Shown one piece after another: positions 62,622-64,000 of a DNA stretch of 64,000 nucleotides. How positions within the stretch are numbered: the stretch's first letter is position 1; every line of letters begins with the position of its first letter. Position numbers and translations under genes: made by a program. The DNA comes from Camarhynchus parvulus (taxonomy: Eukaryota; Chordata; Aves; Passeriformes; Thraupidae). The stretch spans positions 5,230,733 through 5,294,732 of the forward strand of contig NC_044574.1 of assembly GCF_901933205.1 (NCBI RefSeq), given 5' to 3'. A model generated the notes under the pieces. The model did not search any database, was not told the origin of the DNA, and worked only from the letters and a program-made list of their open reading frames with translations.

Positions 62622-64000
62622 ATGACAGCAAAAGCAAATATTTTCATGTGATTCTGACTGGTTTATGTAAAAGTAATTTTTAATTTCTTGCTCCTTCTCC
62701 TGAATTCCTGAGGCAACTGGCCAAAGAGAAGAGCATCTCTCTGTAACCCTATTTAGTCTAAGAAAGCTAAATAGAAGAAAACTTCTAAGAAAACTTCATC
62801 TGAAAAGCAGCATGGATGACTAGCTTGGAGGAATTAGCACAAATAAGAATCAATTCATGCTTTTGTGAACTGAAAAAAAAGTGGAGTGCTCAAGTTCTGT
62901 AGGAGATACCCACTGACTGAAGACCACAGAGCAAGGCGTGGCTCCTGTGACCAGACTCATACATTTATTAAATCTGTACTCATATATTTATTAAATCTGT
63001 CCAGGTTACGCTCTGGGAGCTTTGACAGAAGTTTGGAAGGGAGTGATGCCTTGTGTTTAACTATAACCACAGCTAAATCCAGGAGACTTTTTCCACTGCC
63101 TTGATTCAGGCCTCCAAGGGGGCAGATGCAACATTTCATGGGTGTGTGTGCACAGTGAGTTTTGCTTTGGTTTTCCTTATCTTACTTTTTACCCTCCAGA
63201 AAATGTGAAGGATAGGCAGTGTTAGAAAAGACATCAGAAATTTTGGCTCAGCACTGGTCCAGATGTCTGCATCTTTGCTCAAAATTGCATCTTTAAAATA
63301 CAAGAAACAATGGCCCATCCACTTTGGGGATACTCTAAATGAGAACAAAAAAAAAGAAAAAAAAGAAAAATTAAGCATTTGCTGGCAAAGAGTGATTCTA
63401 TCATCGAGCCAAGTGTGTTTTAAAAGCCTCTGGGACTGTGAGTTTAATTTTGCTGTAAGGCTCCAAATCCAGTAAAGCTCTCACTGGAATCACATTTGTG
63501 AGGGCAATTGTCTCAGGATGGCTGGATAGACATTTTGCCTTTCAAGCATATGTCTCTGAAATGGTGGTTGCCACCTGGCAGACTGTTAAATTTCAGCAAG
63601 GGATGGAAAATTTATGGTTGTTTTTCTTAGCCTGAAGAGGAGAGTTTATGATTCACCCCTAACACAACTTTACTGCTAACATGCAGATCTTGTATCATTT
63701 GTGCAGGTCCTGCTTCAAAATCCACAAGAATGGGATAAAAACCAGGCCCAAAGAGACTTTTGCATCATAATCTTGCTGGTGGAAGTGAGATATACACCAA
63801 ATCCCCTGAAGAGACATCTGCATTAATTGTCAAATCAGCTTTCATCACACTTAGCTCCTGTAAGAAGATGAGCTGCTACCAGATGGTGCAGTTGAAGATG
63901 ATCTCGGTGTCATACAGGTTCTTTCAATCAAATGCACAAGAATCGGCTTTTTGAAAATCAAGCTGGCAAGTTGCGTTAACTTCTGGGTGTTCAGCATAAA
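62622..64000. other. Unique DNA to the window end
   Basis: No gene or known repeat is recognised. A-rich runs lie at 62873-62880 and 63347-63370. Open frames are at most 80 codons, with no features. Confidence 0.5.

Noticed and set aside
1..64000. Prokaryotic systems such as CRISPR arrays, operons, phage or defence genes
   Set aside because: No regularly spaced repeats with unique spacers, no runs of adjacent long ORFs, and CR1 and LTR content shows this is vertebrate DNA.

Overview
The window looks like AT-rich vertebrate nuclear DNA, most likely from a bird and probably a songbird. The main evidence is at least thirteen fragments of CR1-type LINE. Several end in the diagnostic tandem ATTCTRTG 3' terminus, and most match the familiar avian CR1 3' region. 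There are also five solo LTRs of one family that I recognise as typical of passerine genomes. I see no bacterial, phage or organelle signature: no operons, no ribosome binding sites, no long ORFs. The longest open frame (162 aa) has no recognisable family features. I find no confident protein-coding gene, tRNA, rRNA or CRISPR array. The DNA reads as a large intron or an intergenic desert.

Layout. 1-8.7 kb: unique AT-rich DNA with one 214-bp tandem duplication (1566-1994). 8.7-10.5 kb: CR1 relics, including a head-to-head inverted pair. 10.5-16.6 kb: no recognised element. 16.6-25.9 kb: the densest transposon region, with three family-A LTRs (16612-16960, 22776-23176, 24814-25298) and three CR1 fragments; one LTR carries an (ATTCT)11 microsatellite. 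The unique DNA between 18.5 and 22.7 kb contains two stretches that look like conserved regulatory DNA. 29.7-30.2 kb: a second inverted CR1 pair. 32.4-35.0 kb: stretches rich in homeodomain, POU and SOX-like motifs, around a (CAAAC)n microsatellite. 36.1-39.6 kb: two further LTR-like elements of different families and one CR1. 39.6-51.3 kb: unique DNA with two short minisatellites. 51.3 kb: a CR1 5'-side fragment followed by a very AT-rich block. 55.2-60.8 kb: two more family-A LTRs, a (ATCC)n microsatellite, a CR1 end and one splice-bounded candidate exon. 60.9-62.6 kb: two CR1 ends.

How the parts relate. The five family-A LTRs are each bounded by a 6-bp target-site duplication (three exact, two with one mismatch), the hallmark of ERVK/ERV2-type integration. 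All five have their sense strand on minus. Intronic LTRs tend to survive antisense to the host gene, so this fits weakly with a host gene transcribed on plus. The best candidate exon (59308-59380) is also on plus. This is a hypothesis, not a gene call. No undescribed protein system is visible; the most useful observations are the LTR family structure, the candidate exon and the candidate regulatory islands.
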